64,000 bases of DNA from positions 62,001 to 126,000 of the forward strand of contig CAWEYO010000014.1 in the NCBI GenBank assembly GCA_963813315.1, given 5' to 3'. The DNA is from CAWEYO01 sp963813315 (GTDB lineage: Bacteria; Pseudomonadota; Alphaproteobacteria; Rhizobiales; Rhizobiaceae). Position numbers and translations under genes: made by a program. Each line of letters starts with the position of its first letter. Within the stretch, counting starts at the first letter, position 1. The notes beneath the pieces are model-generated. The model made no database searches. It was not told where the DNA came from and saw only the letters and a program-made list of their open reading frames with translations. Of the stretch, positions 16,671 through 25,082 are shown piece after piece.

Positions 16671-18350
16671 ATGGCGGAGTTCAAGAGTGACATAGAGATT
16701 GCGCGGGGGGCGAAGAAGCTTTCGATCCAGGAGATCGGGGCGCGGCTTGGCATACCGTCGGAGCATTTGCTGCCTTACGGTCACGACAAGGCCAAGCTGT
16801 CGGCGGAGTTCATCGCGGCGGCGCGCAAGAACGGCGACGGCAAGCTGATCCTGGTCACTGCGATCAACCCGACGCCGGCCGGCGAGGGCAAGACGACGAC
16901 GACGGTGGGTCTCGGCGACGGGCTGAACCGCATCGGCAAAAAGGCGGTGGTGTGCATCCGCGAGGCCTCGCTGGGGCCGAACTTCGGCATCAAGGGGGGT
17001 GCGGCCGGCGGCGGCTATGCCCAGGTGGTGCCGATGGAGGACATGAACCTGCATTTCACCGGCGATTTCCACGCCATCACCACCGCCCACAACCTTCTGT
17101 CGGCGCTGATCGACAACCACGTCTACTGGGGCAACGAGCAGGGCATCGACACGCGCCGCGTCGCCTGGCGGCGGGTGATGGACATGAACGACCGGGCGCT
17201 GCGGGAGATCGTCTGCTCGCTGGGCGGCTCCGCCAACGGCTATCCGCGCGAGGCCGGCTTCGACATCACGGTGGCCTCCGAGGTGATGGCGATCCTGTGC
17301 CTGGCCACCGACCTGAAGGACCTGGAAAGGCGGCTCGGCGACATCATCATCGCCTACCGGCGCGACAAGAGCCCGGTGCATGCGCGCGACATCAAGGCCG
17401 ACGGCGCCATGACGGTGCTGTTGAAGGACGCCATGCAGCCGAACCTGGTGCAGACGCTGGAGAACAATCCGGCCTTCGTGCATGGCGGCCCGTTCGCCAA
17501 CATCGCGCATGGCTGCAACTCGGTGATCGCCACCACGACGGCGTTGAAGCTGGCCGACTATGTGGTCACCGAGGCCGGCTTCGGCGCCGACCTTGGGGCG
17601 GAAAAATTCTTCGACATCAAGTGCCGCAAGGCCGGCCTCAAGCCGTCGGCGGCGGTGATTGTGGCCACCGTGCGCGCCATGAAGATGCATGGCGGGGTCA
17701 AGAAGGAGGAGCTTGGCAAGGAAAATGTCGCGGCGGTGAAGAAGGGCTGCGCCAATCTCGGCCGCCACATCGAGAACATCAAGCAGTTCGGCGTGCCGGC
17801 GGTGGTGGCGATCAACCACTTCCACTCCGACAGCGACGCCGAGATCCAGGCGATCAGCGAGTTCGTCGCGGCGCGCGGCGAGGAGGCGATCCTTTGCCAG
17901 CATTGGGCCAAGGGCTCGGCCGGCATCGAGGAGCTCGCCCACAAGGTGGTGAAGCTGGCCGAAAGCGGCGCGGCGCAGTTCTCGCCGCTCTATCCCGACG
18001 ACATGCCGCTGTTTGAGAAGGTCAACACCATCGTCAAGCGCATCTACCGCGGCGACGAGGCGATCGCCGACAAGAGCGTGCGCGACCAGCTGCACCAGTG
18101 GGAAGCCCAGGGCTACGGCCACCTGCCGGTGTGCATGGCCAAGACGCAATACTCCTTCTCCACCGATCCCAATCTGCGCGGCGCCCCGACCGGCCATACG
18201 GTGCCGGTGCGCGAGGTGCGCCTGTCGGCCGGCGCCGGCTTCGTCGTCGTCATCTGCGGCGAGGTCATGACCATGCCCGGCCTGCCCAAAACCCCCTCGT
18301 CGGAAAAAATCTTCCTCAACGAACACGGCCAGATCGAGGGATTGTTTTAG
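16671..18350 (+). CDS. fhs: Formate-tetrahydrofolate ligase
   Basis: A 559-aa enzyme that makes 10-formyltetrahydrofolate from formate, ATP and tetrahydrofolate, feeding purine synthesis and one-carbon metabolism in the cytoplasm. Signatures: INPTPAGEGKTTTTVGLGDG (ATP site, TPAGEGKT at 68-75), GPNFGIKGGAAGGGYAQVVP, HLTGDFHAIT-like FTGDFHAITTAHNL, VVTEAGFGADLGAEKFFDI, and GEVMTMPGLPKTPSSEKI at the C-terminus. Length is normal for the family. The ATG at 16671 has GGGAGAA 7 bases upstream. Its TAG stop codon is also the first bases of repeat copy B, which therefore forms the immediate 3' end of the mRNA. Monocistronic, convergent with the SDR gene at 18522. Confidence 0.97.
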   Translation: MAEFKSDIEIARGAKKLSIQEIGARLGIPSEHLLPYGHDKAKLSAEFIAAARKNGDGKLILVTAINPTPAGEGKTTTTVGLGDGLNRIGKKAVVCIREASLGPNFGIKGGAAGGGYAQVVPMEDMNLHFTGDFHAITTAHNLLSALIDNHVYWGNEQGIDTRRVAWRRVMDMNDRALREIVCSLGGSANGYPREAGFDITVASEVMAILCLATDLKDLERRLGDIIIAYRRDKSPVHARDIKADGAMTVLLKDAMQPNLVQTLENNPAFVHGGPFANIAHGCNSVIATTTALKLADYVVTEAGFGADLGAEKFFDIKCRKAGLKPSAAVIVATVRAMKMHGGVKKEELGKENVAAVKKGCANLGRHIENIKQFGVPAVVAINHFHSDSDAEIQAISEFVAARGEEAILCQHWAKGSAGIEELAHKVVKLAESGAAQFSPLYPDDMPLFEKVNTIVKRIYRGDEAIADKSVRDQLHQWEAQGYGHLPVCMAKTQYSFSTDPNLRGAPTGHTVPVREVRLSAGAGFVVVICGEVMTMPGLPKTPSSEKIFLNEHGQIEGLF

Positions 18351-18491
18351 GGTGTTGGTATTCAGGTGATCCCGGTCTGCAAATGGCGATCTCCTCCGCT
18401 TCCGGTACTCACGTACCCAAATGTACGCTGCGTGCCGGTTCTCGAAAACCGCCATTTTCGACTCGGTCTGACCTGAATCCCGACACACCTA
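18348..18491. repeat. Stop-codon-associated palindromic repeat, copy B
   Basis: 144 bp, beginning with the fhs stop codon TAGGGTGTTGG and ending CGACACACCTA. Arms and core as in copy A (ATTCAGGT ... ACCTGAAT; AAATGGCG ... CGCCATTTT; CGTACCCAAATGTACG). It fills most of the convergent spacer between fhs and the SDR gene and could end transcription from both sides. Confidence 0.9.
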
Positions 18492-18521
18492 GACGGAAAC
18501 CTCCCCCCTTCATCACCTCGT

Positions 18522-19307
18522 TCACGGCATCAACTGGCCACCGTTCACCTCGATGACCTGCCCGGTGATATAGCCGCTCATCGCTTGCGAGGAGAGGAAA
18601 AGATAGGCGCCGACGCAATCCTCGGCCACGCCGGCGCGCCCCTGCGGTATGGTCGCAACCATCGCCTTCATTTGCTCGGCCGTCGAGTAGCGTTCATGAA
18701 ACGGGGTGAGGATGGTGCCCGGCGCCACCGCGTTGACGCGTATCCCGTTGCCGACAAGTTCCTTGGCAAGCCCGCGCGTGACGTTCGAGACGAAGGATTT
18801 GGCCGAGCCATAGAGGCCGGCTCCAGCTCCCGCACCATTGCGCGCCGCAATGGAGGATGTGTTCACGATGAAGCCGCCATTGATCTTGAGCCATGGTATG
18901 GCGACGCGACAGGCGGTGACGACCGAGCGTGCGTTGAGGTCCATGACAGCATCGTATTGCGCGTCCGTCATGTCGCTGTAGGCGACGCGCCCGAGCATGC
19001 CGCCGGCATTGTTGATCAGTCCGTCCAGGCGCCCAAAATGGCGGGCCGTCTCTTCCACGACGCGCTCCACCTCTGCGGAAGCTGAAAAATCGCCCTGGAC
19101 CAGGAAGATCTCCGCGCCGGCGTCGCGGAGTCTATTCGCCAACTTGGCGGCTGCCTCGGCGCTCGCATTGTAGTGCAGCCCGACCCGGCATTTCTGCGAG
19201 GCATAAGCCTCGACGAGCGCTGCCCCGATGCCGGTCGAGCCGCCCGTCACGAGCACCGCCTTGCCGGCGAGATCAGGGATCGAGAAAGCGGAGAGTTGCA
19301 CGGACAT
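18522..19307 (-). CDS. SDR family oxidoreductase
   Basis: A 261-aa classical short-chain dehydrogenase. Cofactor motif TGGSTGIG at 21-28, NNAGG, the catalytic serine NTSSIAAR, YGSAK, and GYITGQVIEVNGGQLMP at the end, typical of 3-oxoacyl-ACP-reductase-like SDRs. No substrate can be assigned. GGAGAAAGGCC precedes the ATG at 19307. Its 3' end is convergent with fhs across repeat copy B. The start is divergent from the trp leader. Confidence 0.85.
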   Translation of the reverse strand: MSVQLSAFSIPDLAGKAVLVTGGSTGIGAALVEAYASQKCRVGLHYNASAEAAAKLANRLRDAGAEIFLVQGDFSASAEVERVVEETARHFGRLDGLINNAGGMLGRVAYSDMTDAQYDAVMDLNARSVVTACRVAIPWLKINGGFIVNTSSIAARNGAGAGAGLYGSAKSFVSNVTRGLAKELVGNGIRVNAVAPGTILTPFHERYSTAEQMKAMVATIPQGRAGVAEDCVGAYLFLSSQAMSGYITGQVIEVNGGQLMP

Positions 19308-19497
19308 GGCCTTTCTCCAGCGACTTGCGCGGATATCGAAAAGCGAACAGCAGAGCCGACGTTGTCGTTTGACGTCGTCAGCTTCGCTTGTAGCTCAACT
19401 GTCGGCGGTGCTCAAAGCTTTCGCATGACCCTAACGATCATCGCTGCAAGGCGAAATCCAGTTGCGCGGCCGGCCGTTCGCCGCTAGTGAGAAGGAC

Positions 19498-19542
19498 ATG
19501 ACTGTGCTTTCGATCCATACATCGTGGTGGTGGGCCTGCTGA
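19498..19542 (+). CDS. trpL: trp operon leader peptide
   Basis: A 14-codon frame, MTVLSIHTSWWWAC, with three consecutive TGG codons, closely parallel to the Sinorhizobium leader (which also has three Trp in a row). GAGAAGG lies just upstream. It precedes trpE(G) by about 120 bp together with an attenuator hairpin, so ribosome stalling at Trp codons would control read-through. In S. meliloti this leader also gives a trans-acting small RNA (rnTrpL) and an active peptide; whether that is true here is not shown. The promoter should lie in 19308-19497; TTGACG near 19367 is a possible -35. Confidence 0.9.
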   Translation: MTVLSIHTSWWWAC

Positions 19543-19544
19543 CA

Positions 19545-19618
19545 GCGGCCTACGAGAGCGCGTGCGCGTGAAGGTTGAGGATGGCCGCAGCGGAATTTCC
19601 CGGCGGCCATTTGTTTTT
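19545..19618 (+). terminator. trp attenuator (anti-terminator and terminator)
   Basis: Terminator: perfect stem ATGGCCGC (19581-19588) and GCGGCCAT (19603-19610) followed by TTGTTTTT (19611-19618). The GGCCGC in its left arm can instead pair with GCGGCC at 19545-19550, just behind the leader stop codon, giving the anti-terminator. A ribosome paused on the Trp codons would favour the anti-terminator. Confidence 0.88.
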
Positions 19619-19661
19619 CAGGTGCTCTCCGGACTCGCAGCTGGAGACCAGGGAGACGGGA

Positions 19662-21851
19662 ATGACAGTCGAAGTGCTTGAAAACGGAGCCGAAAGGTTC
19701 GTGACCGCAGGCGGAATTTCGATTACGCGGCAGCGTCACGACACCCCCTACCAGGGCGCGATCGAGGCCTATATAGACGGGCTCGACAGCCGCCGCGGCG
19801 CGGTTTTTTCCTCCAATTACGAATATCCCGGCCGCTATACGCGCTGGGATACCGCCATCATCGATCCGCCTTTGGCGATCAGCGCGCGCGGCCGCGCGAT
19901 GAAGATCGAAGCGCTGAACGTCCGTGGCGAGGCACTTCTGCCAGCCCTTGGCAGGGCGGTCGCTGCGCTGAAGGATGTCTCGGTCGCCGAGACCTCGAAA
20001 CGCCTTATCCGGCTCGACGTCGCAAAGCCCGGCCGGGTTTTCGCCGAGGAGGAGCGTTCGCGAGTGCCCTCCGTGTTCACCGTGCTGCGCGCAATCACCA
20101 GCCTGTTCAGGAGCGACCAGGATGCCAATCTCGGCCTCTATGGCGCGTTCGGCTACGATCTGGCTTTCCAGTTCGACCCTGTCGACACCGTGCTCGAACG
20201 GGCAGCGAGCCAGCGCGACCTGGTTCTCTTCCTTCCCGATGAAATCCTGGTCGTCGATCACTATTCCGCGAAAGCCTGGCGCGACCGCTACGACTATGCC
20301 GGCGAGGGGTTTTCCACCGAAGGGCTATCGCGCGAGCGCACGGAGGAGCCGTTCAGGCCGGCCAGCCGCATTCCGGCACGTGGCGACCACGAGCCCGGAG
20401 AATATGCGAGGCTTGTGGAGAAGGCGAAGGAAAGCTTCCGCCGTGGCGACCTATTCGAGGTAGTGCCCGGCCAGATGTTTTACGAGCGCTGCGAAGGGGC
20501 GCCATCGGATATCTGCCGGCGGCTGAAGGCGATCAATCCGTCGCCCTACTCCTTCTTCATCAATCTTGGCGAGGGCGAATACCTGATCGGCGCCTCGCCC
20601 GAAATGTTCGTGCGCGTGAACGGCCGGCGTGTCGAAACCTGCCCGATCTCCGGCACAATCAAGCGCGGGGAGGACGCCATCTCGGACTCCGAGCAAATCT
20701 TGAAACTGCTCAACTCCAAGAAAGACGAATCCGAACTGACCATGTGCTCCGATGTCGACCGCAACGACAAGAGCCGGGTCTGCGAGCCGGGTTCGGTTCG
20801 GGTCATCGGCCGTCGTCAGATCGAGATGTATTCGCGCCTTATCCACACCGTCGATCACATCGAGGGGCGGCTGCGAGAAGACATGGACGCATTCGACGCG
20901 TTTCTCAGCCACGCCTGGGCGGTCACCGTTACCGGCGCGCCCAAACTGTGGGCGATGCGCTTTATCGAGGCCAACGAGAAAAGCCCGCGCGCCTGGTATG
21001 GCGGCGCGATCGGCATGGTACATTTCAACGGTGACCTGAATACGGGACTGACGCTGAGGACCATTCGCATAAAGGATGGGATCGCGGAGGTTCGCGCCGG
21101 GGCCACCTTGCTCTATGACTCAGTGCCAGAAGAAGAAGAGGCAGAGACCGAATTGAAAGCGTCCGCCATGCGCTCGGCCATCCGTGACGCGCGGATTGGC
21201 AATTCCGCCGCCGCCGAACGCCAGACCGCGCCAGTTGGCGAGGGGGTGAATATCCTGCTCGTCGATCACGAGGATTCCTTCGTCCACACGCTTGCCAACT
21301 ATTTCCGCCAAACCGGCGCCAATGTCTCGACTGTGCGATCACCGGTGCCGGACGAGGTGTTCGACCGGCTGAAGCCCGATCTCGTCGTGTTGTCGCCGGG
21401 ACCCGGTACGCCGAAGGACTTCGACTGCGCCGCAACGATCAGGAAAGCGCGCAGCCGCGACCTGCCGATCTTCGGCGTCTGCCTTGGCCTGCAGGCGCTC
21501 GCGGAAGCCTATGGCGGCGAGCTCAGGCAGCTGCGCATCCCGATGCACGGCAAACCGTCGCGCATCCGCGTTTCCAAACCCGGCATCATTTTCTCCGGCC
21601 TGCCGAAGGAGGTCACGGTCGGGCGCTACCACTCGATCTTCGCCGACCCTGTGCGGCTGCCGGAGGGCTTCGTCGTCACGGCGGAGACAGAAGATGGTGT
21701 CATCATGGCTTTCGAGCACAAGAAGGAACCGATCGCGGCCGTGCAATTCCATCCCGAATCGATCATGACGCTCGGCCACAATGCGGGCATGCGGATGATC
21801 GAGAATGTCGTGGCGCATATGCCGCGAAAGGCGAAGGAAAAGGCGGCGTGA
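19662..21851 (+). CDS. trpE: Fused anthranilate synthase TrpE(G)
   Basis: A 729-aa fusion of the chorismate-binding component I (residues ~1-510) and the glutamine amidotransferase component II (~529-725). Component I shows PSPYSFFINLGEGEYLIGASPEMFVR, CPISGTIKRG, DVDRNDKSRVC and GAPKLWAMRFI. Component II shows LSPGPGTP, the catalytic cysteine in FGVCLGLQ near residue 606 and AVQFHPESIMT near 696. It converts chorismate and glutamine to anthranilate, the first step of tryptophan synthesis. Fusion of E and G is characteristic of rhizobia. Start at 19662 follows GGGAGACGGGA; an in-frame ATG at 19575 falls within the terminator hairpin and is rejected. Regulated by the leader and attenuator upstream; other trp genes are not in the window. 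Confidence 0.97.
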   Translation: MTVEVLENGAERFVTAGGISITRQRHDTPYQGAIEAYIDGLDSRRGAVFSSNYEYPGRYTRWDTAIIDPPLAISARGRAMKIEALNVRGEALLPALGRAVAALKDVSVAETSKRLIRLDVAKPGRVFAEEERSRVPSVFTVLRAITSLFRSDQDANLGLYGAFGYDLAFQFDPVDTVLERAASQRDLVLFLPDEILVVDHYSAKAWRDRYDYAGEGFSTEGLSRERTEEPFRPASRIPARGDHEPGEYARLVEKAKESFRRGDLFEVVPGQMFYERCEGAPSDICRRLKAINPSPYSFFINLGEGEYLIGASPEMFVRVNGRRVETCPISGTIKRGEDAISDSEQILKLLNSKKDESELTMCSDVDRNDKSRVCEPGSVRVIGRRQIEMYSRLIHTVDHIEGRLREDMDAFDAFLSHAWAVTVTGAPKLWAMRFIEANEKSPRAWYGGAIGMVHFNGDLNTGLTLRTIRIKDGIAEVRAGATLLYDSVPEEEEAETELKASAMRSAIRDARIGNSAAAERQTAPVGEGVNILLVDHEDSFVHTLANYFRQTGANVSTVRSPVPDEVFDRLKPDLVVLSPGPGTPKDFDCAATIRKARSRDLPIFGVCLGLQALAEAYGGELRQLRIPMHGKPSRIRVSKPGIIFSGLPKEVTVGRYHSIFADPVRLPEGFVVTAETEDGVIMAFEHKKEPIAAVQFHPESIMTLGHNAGMRMIENVVAHMPRKAKEKAA

Positions 21852-22190
21852 AGGCATCTGCTCTCCCACCTTCCCCCTTGTGGGAGGGGCGGCGTGGTGA
21901 AGCTTGGAGCCCAACCGTCTCTACCCCCACCCCGCTCCGCTTCGCGGATCGACCCTTCCCACAAGGGGGAGGGCTATTGCATATGGGCAACTGCCTCCCT
22001 ATCCGGCCTCGCTCTGCTCGGCCACCTTCTCCCCGCTGGGGAGAAGAGGGTGCGGCGGCGCGGCCGGCGACCTCCTCTCCCCTCGGGGAGAGGGTGGCGA
22101 GGGCGAAGCCCGAGCCGGGTGAGGGGGACACGGATCCGAGTAAAACCCATATGCGATTACCCTCCCGTCAAGGGGAAGGGTAGGCCGCCC
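21852..22190. repeat. GC-rich mosaic intergenic repeats between trpE(G) and the CDF gene
   Basis: 339 bp without a gene. At least two inverted units are visible: ACCTTCCCCCTTGTGGGAGG (from 21869) opposite CCTTCCCACAAGGGGGAGGG (21954-21974), and a block with CTTCTCCCCGCTGGGGAGAA followed by TCTCCCCTCGGGGAGAGGG. These are the common rhizobial style of 'CTCCCCC...GGGGGAG' elements. They could act as terminator for trpE(G). No promoter recognised for the CDF gene. Confidence 0.7.
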
Positions 22191-23100
22191 ATGCCTTCCA
22201 AGCAGAAAGTCGCCGCGCTCGCGGCCTGGTCGATCGTCATTGCCCTCGGGGTGCTCCTGCTGAAGGCCGCCGCCTGGTGGCTCACAGGCTCAGTGGCGCT
22301 CTATTCGGATGCTCTGGAATCGATCGTCAACGTGATCGCTTCGGGTGCGGCGTTCTATGCCATCCGGCTCAGCCACAAGCCGGCCGACCGGAACCACCCA
22401 TTCGGCCACCATAAGGCGGAATATTTCTCCGCGGTTCTGGAGGGCGTGCTGATCGTCGTCGCGGCGCTGCTGATCCTTGACCGAAGTCTGGCGCGCCTGG
22501 CAGACGCCCGCCGCGCTGAGCAGCCCGTGGACGGGACTGGCGGTCAACGGCATTGCATCGGCTGTCAACGGCATCTGGGCACTGATCCTTATCAGCACGG
22601 GCCGGGCGGGACGGTCGCCGGCGCTCGTAGCCGACGGAAAGCACATTCTGACCGACGTCGTTACCTCGGTCGGCGTCATAGCCGGGCTGGCTGGCGCGGT
22701 CGTTACCGGCTGGACGATACTCGATCCGCTGCTTGCCATCCTCGTGGCCGCCAACATCCTCTGGCAGGGCGGCAAAGTTATCGGATCGTCGGTCGGGGGA
22801 CTGATGGACATGGGCGTCGAGCCCGATGAAGCGGCGCGCATCCGGGACGTCATTTCGATGAACAGCCACGGCGCACTGGAGGTGCATGAGCTCAAGACCC
22901 GCGTTGCGGGCCGCGCCACCTTCATCGAATTCCATCTCGTCGTCGACGCCGGCATGAGCGTCGGCGAAAGCCATGTGATCTGCGACCGCATCGAGGATGC
23001 GCTGAAGGCGGCGGTTCCGAGCGTCCGCGTCACCATCCATGTCGAGCCTGACGACGAGGCGAAGTTGCCGAAAGGCACGACGGCGGTACCGTTCGCTTGA
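22191..23100 (+). pseudogene. Cation diffusion facilitator family transporter, frameshifted
   Basis: The first part (22191 to ~22477) reads WSIVIALGVLLLKAAAWWLT, GSVALYSDALESIVNVIAS and DRNHPFGHHKAEYFSAVLEG, the first helices and metal-site Asp/His residues of a CDF efflux protein. After VVAALLIL the frame is lost and the rest (TEVWRAWQTPAALSSPWTGL, ALVADGKHILTDVVTSVGV, then the cytoplasmic domain VHELKTRVAGRATFIEFHLV) continues in the next frame to 23100. Removing one T of the TT at 22477-22478 restores a 302-aa protein. CDF proteins export Zn2+, Fe2+ or similar ions. Either a fresh pseudogene or a sequence error; all other family features are intact, which favours error or very recent mutation. 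Confidence 0.85.
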
Positions 23101-23198
23101 ACGAGGCGGTGGAAGCCGATCATCGGCGTCCCTTGGGAGGCATCCGTCTTTCGGTCAATGCATAGGAATTCCGCCCGGTTTCTGCTACGCGGCCGGAG

Positions 23199-24287
23199 AT
23201 GATCCATCCTTCGCACGCCACGCCCGGCGGTCCGCTTGCCTTGGCGCCGAAAACGGCACAGTGGCTTTTGCTCTTAGCGGGGTCAGTCCTTCTGGCCGGC
23301 GCTCTTGAACTCGCGCACCTACCGGCTGCCTTGTTGATAGGGCCGATGCTGGCGGCGATCGCGGCGGGAAGCTATGGCGCGAACATACGGGTTTGGCGGC
23401 CTGCCTTTGGCCTCTCGCAGGCGATCGTCGGCGTACTCATCGCCGCCTCGCTGTCGCCCGATATTTTTTCTTCTTTCATTGCAGGCTGGCCGCTGTTTCT
23501 TTCGGCCGTGCTCGCCACAGTGGCGGCGTCGAGTTTCCTTGGCTATCTCATAAGCCGTTGGAAAATCCTGCCGGGCACAACCGCCGTGTGGGGCTCGTCG
23601 CCGGGCGCCGCCACCGCGATGGTTCTGATGGCGGACGCGTTCGGGGCTGACGCGCGGCTGGTTGCTTTCATGCAATATCTGCGGGTCATCTTCGTCACCG
23701 TCGCCGCAGCCGTTGTAGCCCGCCTCTGGGTCGACACATCCGGCGTCACTGTTCCAGCAACGGTCTGGTTTCCGACGATCGCGACGCAAGCCTTCGCGGC
23801 AACGATCGTTGTCGCGATCGCCGGCGGCGCACTCGGCAGGCTCATAAGGCTACCGTCACCCTACTTTCTTGGCGCGCTCATCCTCGGCGGGGGACTTCAT
23901 CTTGGCGGTCTCACCGACTTCCAGGTGCCCGAATGGCTGCGCGCAATCAGCTATGCGCTGATCGGTTGGACGATCGGGCTCAATTTCAATCGCGCGATCC
24001 TTCGCCACGCCACGCGCGCCCTGCCGCAGATTGTTCTTTCGATCCTGGCATTGATGGCGTTTTGCGGAGGCCTCGCCTTCTTGCTCAGTGCCGAAATGGG
24101 CGTCGACCCGCTCACCGCCTATCTTGCGACAAGTCCGGGAGGAATGGATTCCGTAGCCATCATCGCGGCGGCGTCGGACAATGTCGATCTCTCCTTCGTC
24201 ATGGCCTTGCAAACGGCGCGCTTCCTGTTTGTGCTTGTTCTTGGACCGCCGATCGCCCGCCTGATTGCGCGGCTGGTGGGAGAGTGA
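23199..24287 (+). CDS. AbrB family transporter (putative ammonia monooxygenase-type permease)
   Basis: A 362-aa hydrophobic protein with two similar halves of membrane helices (LLLLAGSVLLAGALELAHLP, GYLISRWKILPGTTAVWGSSPGAATAMVLMA in the first; FLGALILGGGLHLGGL and TAYLATSPGGMDSVAIIAA in the second). The repeated PGA/PGG-type motif is characteristic of the AbrB (PF05145) family, sometimes called ammonia monooxygenase regulators; the transported compound is unknown. Inner membrane. It follows the frameshifted CDF gene by about 100 bp on the same strand. Start at 23199 is the family-consistent first Met. Confidence 0.85.
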   Translation: MIHPSHATPGGPLALAPKTAQWLLLLAGSVLLAGALELAHLPAALLIGPMLAAIAAGSYGANIRVWRPAFGLSQAIVGVLIAASLSPDIFSSFIAGWPLFLSAVLATVAASSFLGYLISRWKILPGTTAVWGSSPGAATAMVLMADAFGADARLVAFMQYLRVIFVTVAAAVVARLWVDTSGVTVPATVWFPTIATQAFAATIVVAIAGGALGRLIRLPSPYFLGALILGGGLHLGGLTDFQVPEWLRAISYALIGWTIGLNFNRAILRHATRALPQIVLSILALMAFCGGLAFLLSAEMGVDPLTAYLATSPGGMDSVAIIAAASDNVDLSFVMALQTARFLFVLVLGPPIARLIARLVGE

Positions 24288-24351
24288 GCGTGAGCTCTCT
24301 TGCCGGTGACGATATGTCAACCGGCCGAAGCGTCTGGGCAGCGGGGACACC

Positions 24352-24834
24352 TCATCCGGCAAGCGGGACTCGCCGCATGCCGACCCTCTCATATAGCCGT
24401 TGCGCTGTCGCGTTTTCTGCGACGACCTTCAGGTCCACATGCCGCGCCCCGCGGCTGCGAAACACATCGAATACGTGCCAAAGCAGGCTTTCGCCGATGC
24501 CGCGCCCGCGCGCTTCGGGAAGGACGGCGAGATCCTTGATGAAGGCGCTGGTCCAGCACTGTGCGACACCGACAAGCCGGTCGTGCCAATCCACAGCAAG
24601 GAAGCAAAGCGCGGGATCGAATTCCGTGTCGTTGACTAGCCGTTGCCGCCATGTCTCGAGGCTCCCGCCAGTGCCGGCGTCGCCTGGATCGATGGCCGCA
24701 AGCAAGCTGTAGATTGCCGGCGTGTCGCCGGGAAGGAGCGTGCGGACCCTTACGCCTTCCGGCCATCGTGGCGCTTTCAGCTTCGAATCAAGGTTTCGGC
24801 GGAACCGCAGGGTTCTTTCGTCCGCTTCCGGCAT
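24352..24834 (-). CDS. GNAT family N-acetyltransferase
   Basis: A 160-aa acetyltransferase with the acetyl-CoA-binding block IKDLAVLPEARGRGIGESLL and the C-terminal VVAENATAQRLYERVGMRR. The start at 24834 has GGGAGAGCGGC upstream; the longer frame from 24906 lacks one. Substrate unknown. It is convergent with the AbrB gene. Confidence 0.88.
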   Translation of the reverse strand: MPEADERTLRFRRNLDSKLKAPRWPEGVRVRTLLPGDTPAIYSLLAAIDPGDAGTGGSLETWRQRLVNDTEFDPALCFLAVDWHDRLVGVAQCWTSAFIKDLAVLPEARGRGIGESLLWHVFDVFRSRGARHVDLKVVAENATAQRLYERVGMRRVPLAG

Positions 24835-25082
24835 GCCGCTCTCCCTGTTCCGTGTGGCCAGAGTAAGCCAAATCTCCCCCGCCAGGGTACAGCGCGGTGA
24901 AAACATACTGCGGAATCCGGCCGCCGCGCCCCTTGCATAGCTCGACCACCCTCGGGCGAGGCTGTCGTGCTGACGCCGCGCATGTCGGATTGATGCCGAT
25001 CACGATCCGGTGATTGGCCGGAGCTATGCGGGAAACATATCGGCATCCCGGCCGTTGAGCCCGGCATGATGGAGCCGACCTC
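24835..25082. promoter_or_regulatory. Divergent spacer upstream of the sugar dehydrogenase
   Basis: 248 bp between the divergent acetyltransferase and sugar dehydrogenase genes. It must carry both promoters. No clear operator, riboswitch or small gene was recognised. Confidence 0.3.

Noticed and set aside
16605..18488. Open frame of about 627 codons antisense to fhs
   Set aside because: The sense strand encodes a full, highly conserved Fhs. The antisense product is His/Arg/Val-rich without any domain, a typical shadow in GC-rich genes.
19575..19661. Upstream in-frame ATG for trpE(G)
   Set aside because: It falls next to the attenuator terminator stem and lacks a ribosome binding site; the ATG at 19662 has one and gives the family start.
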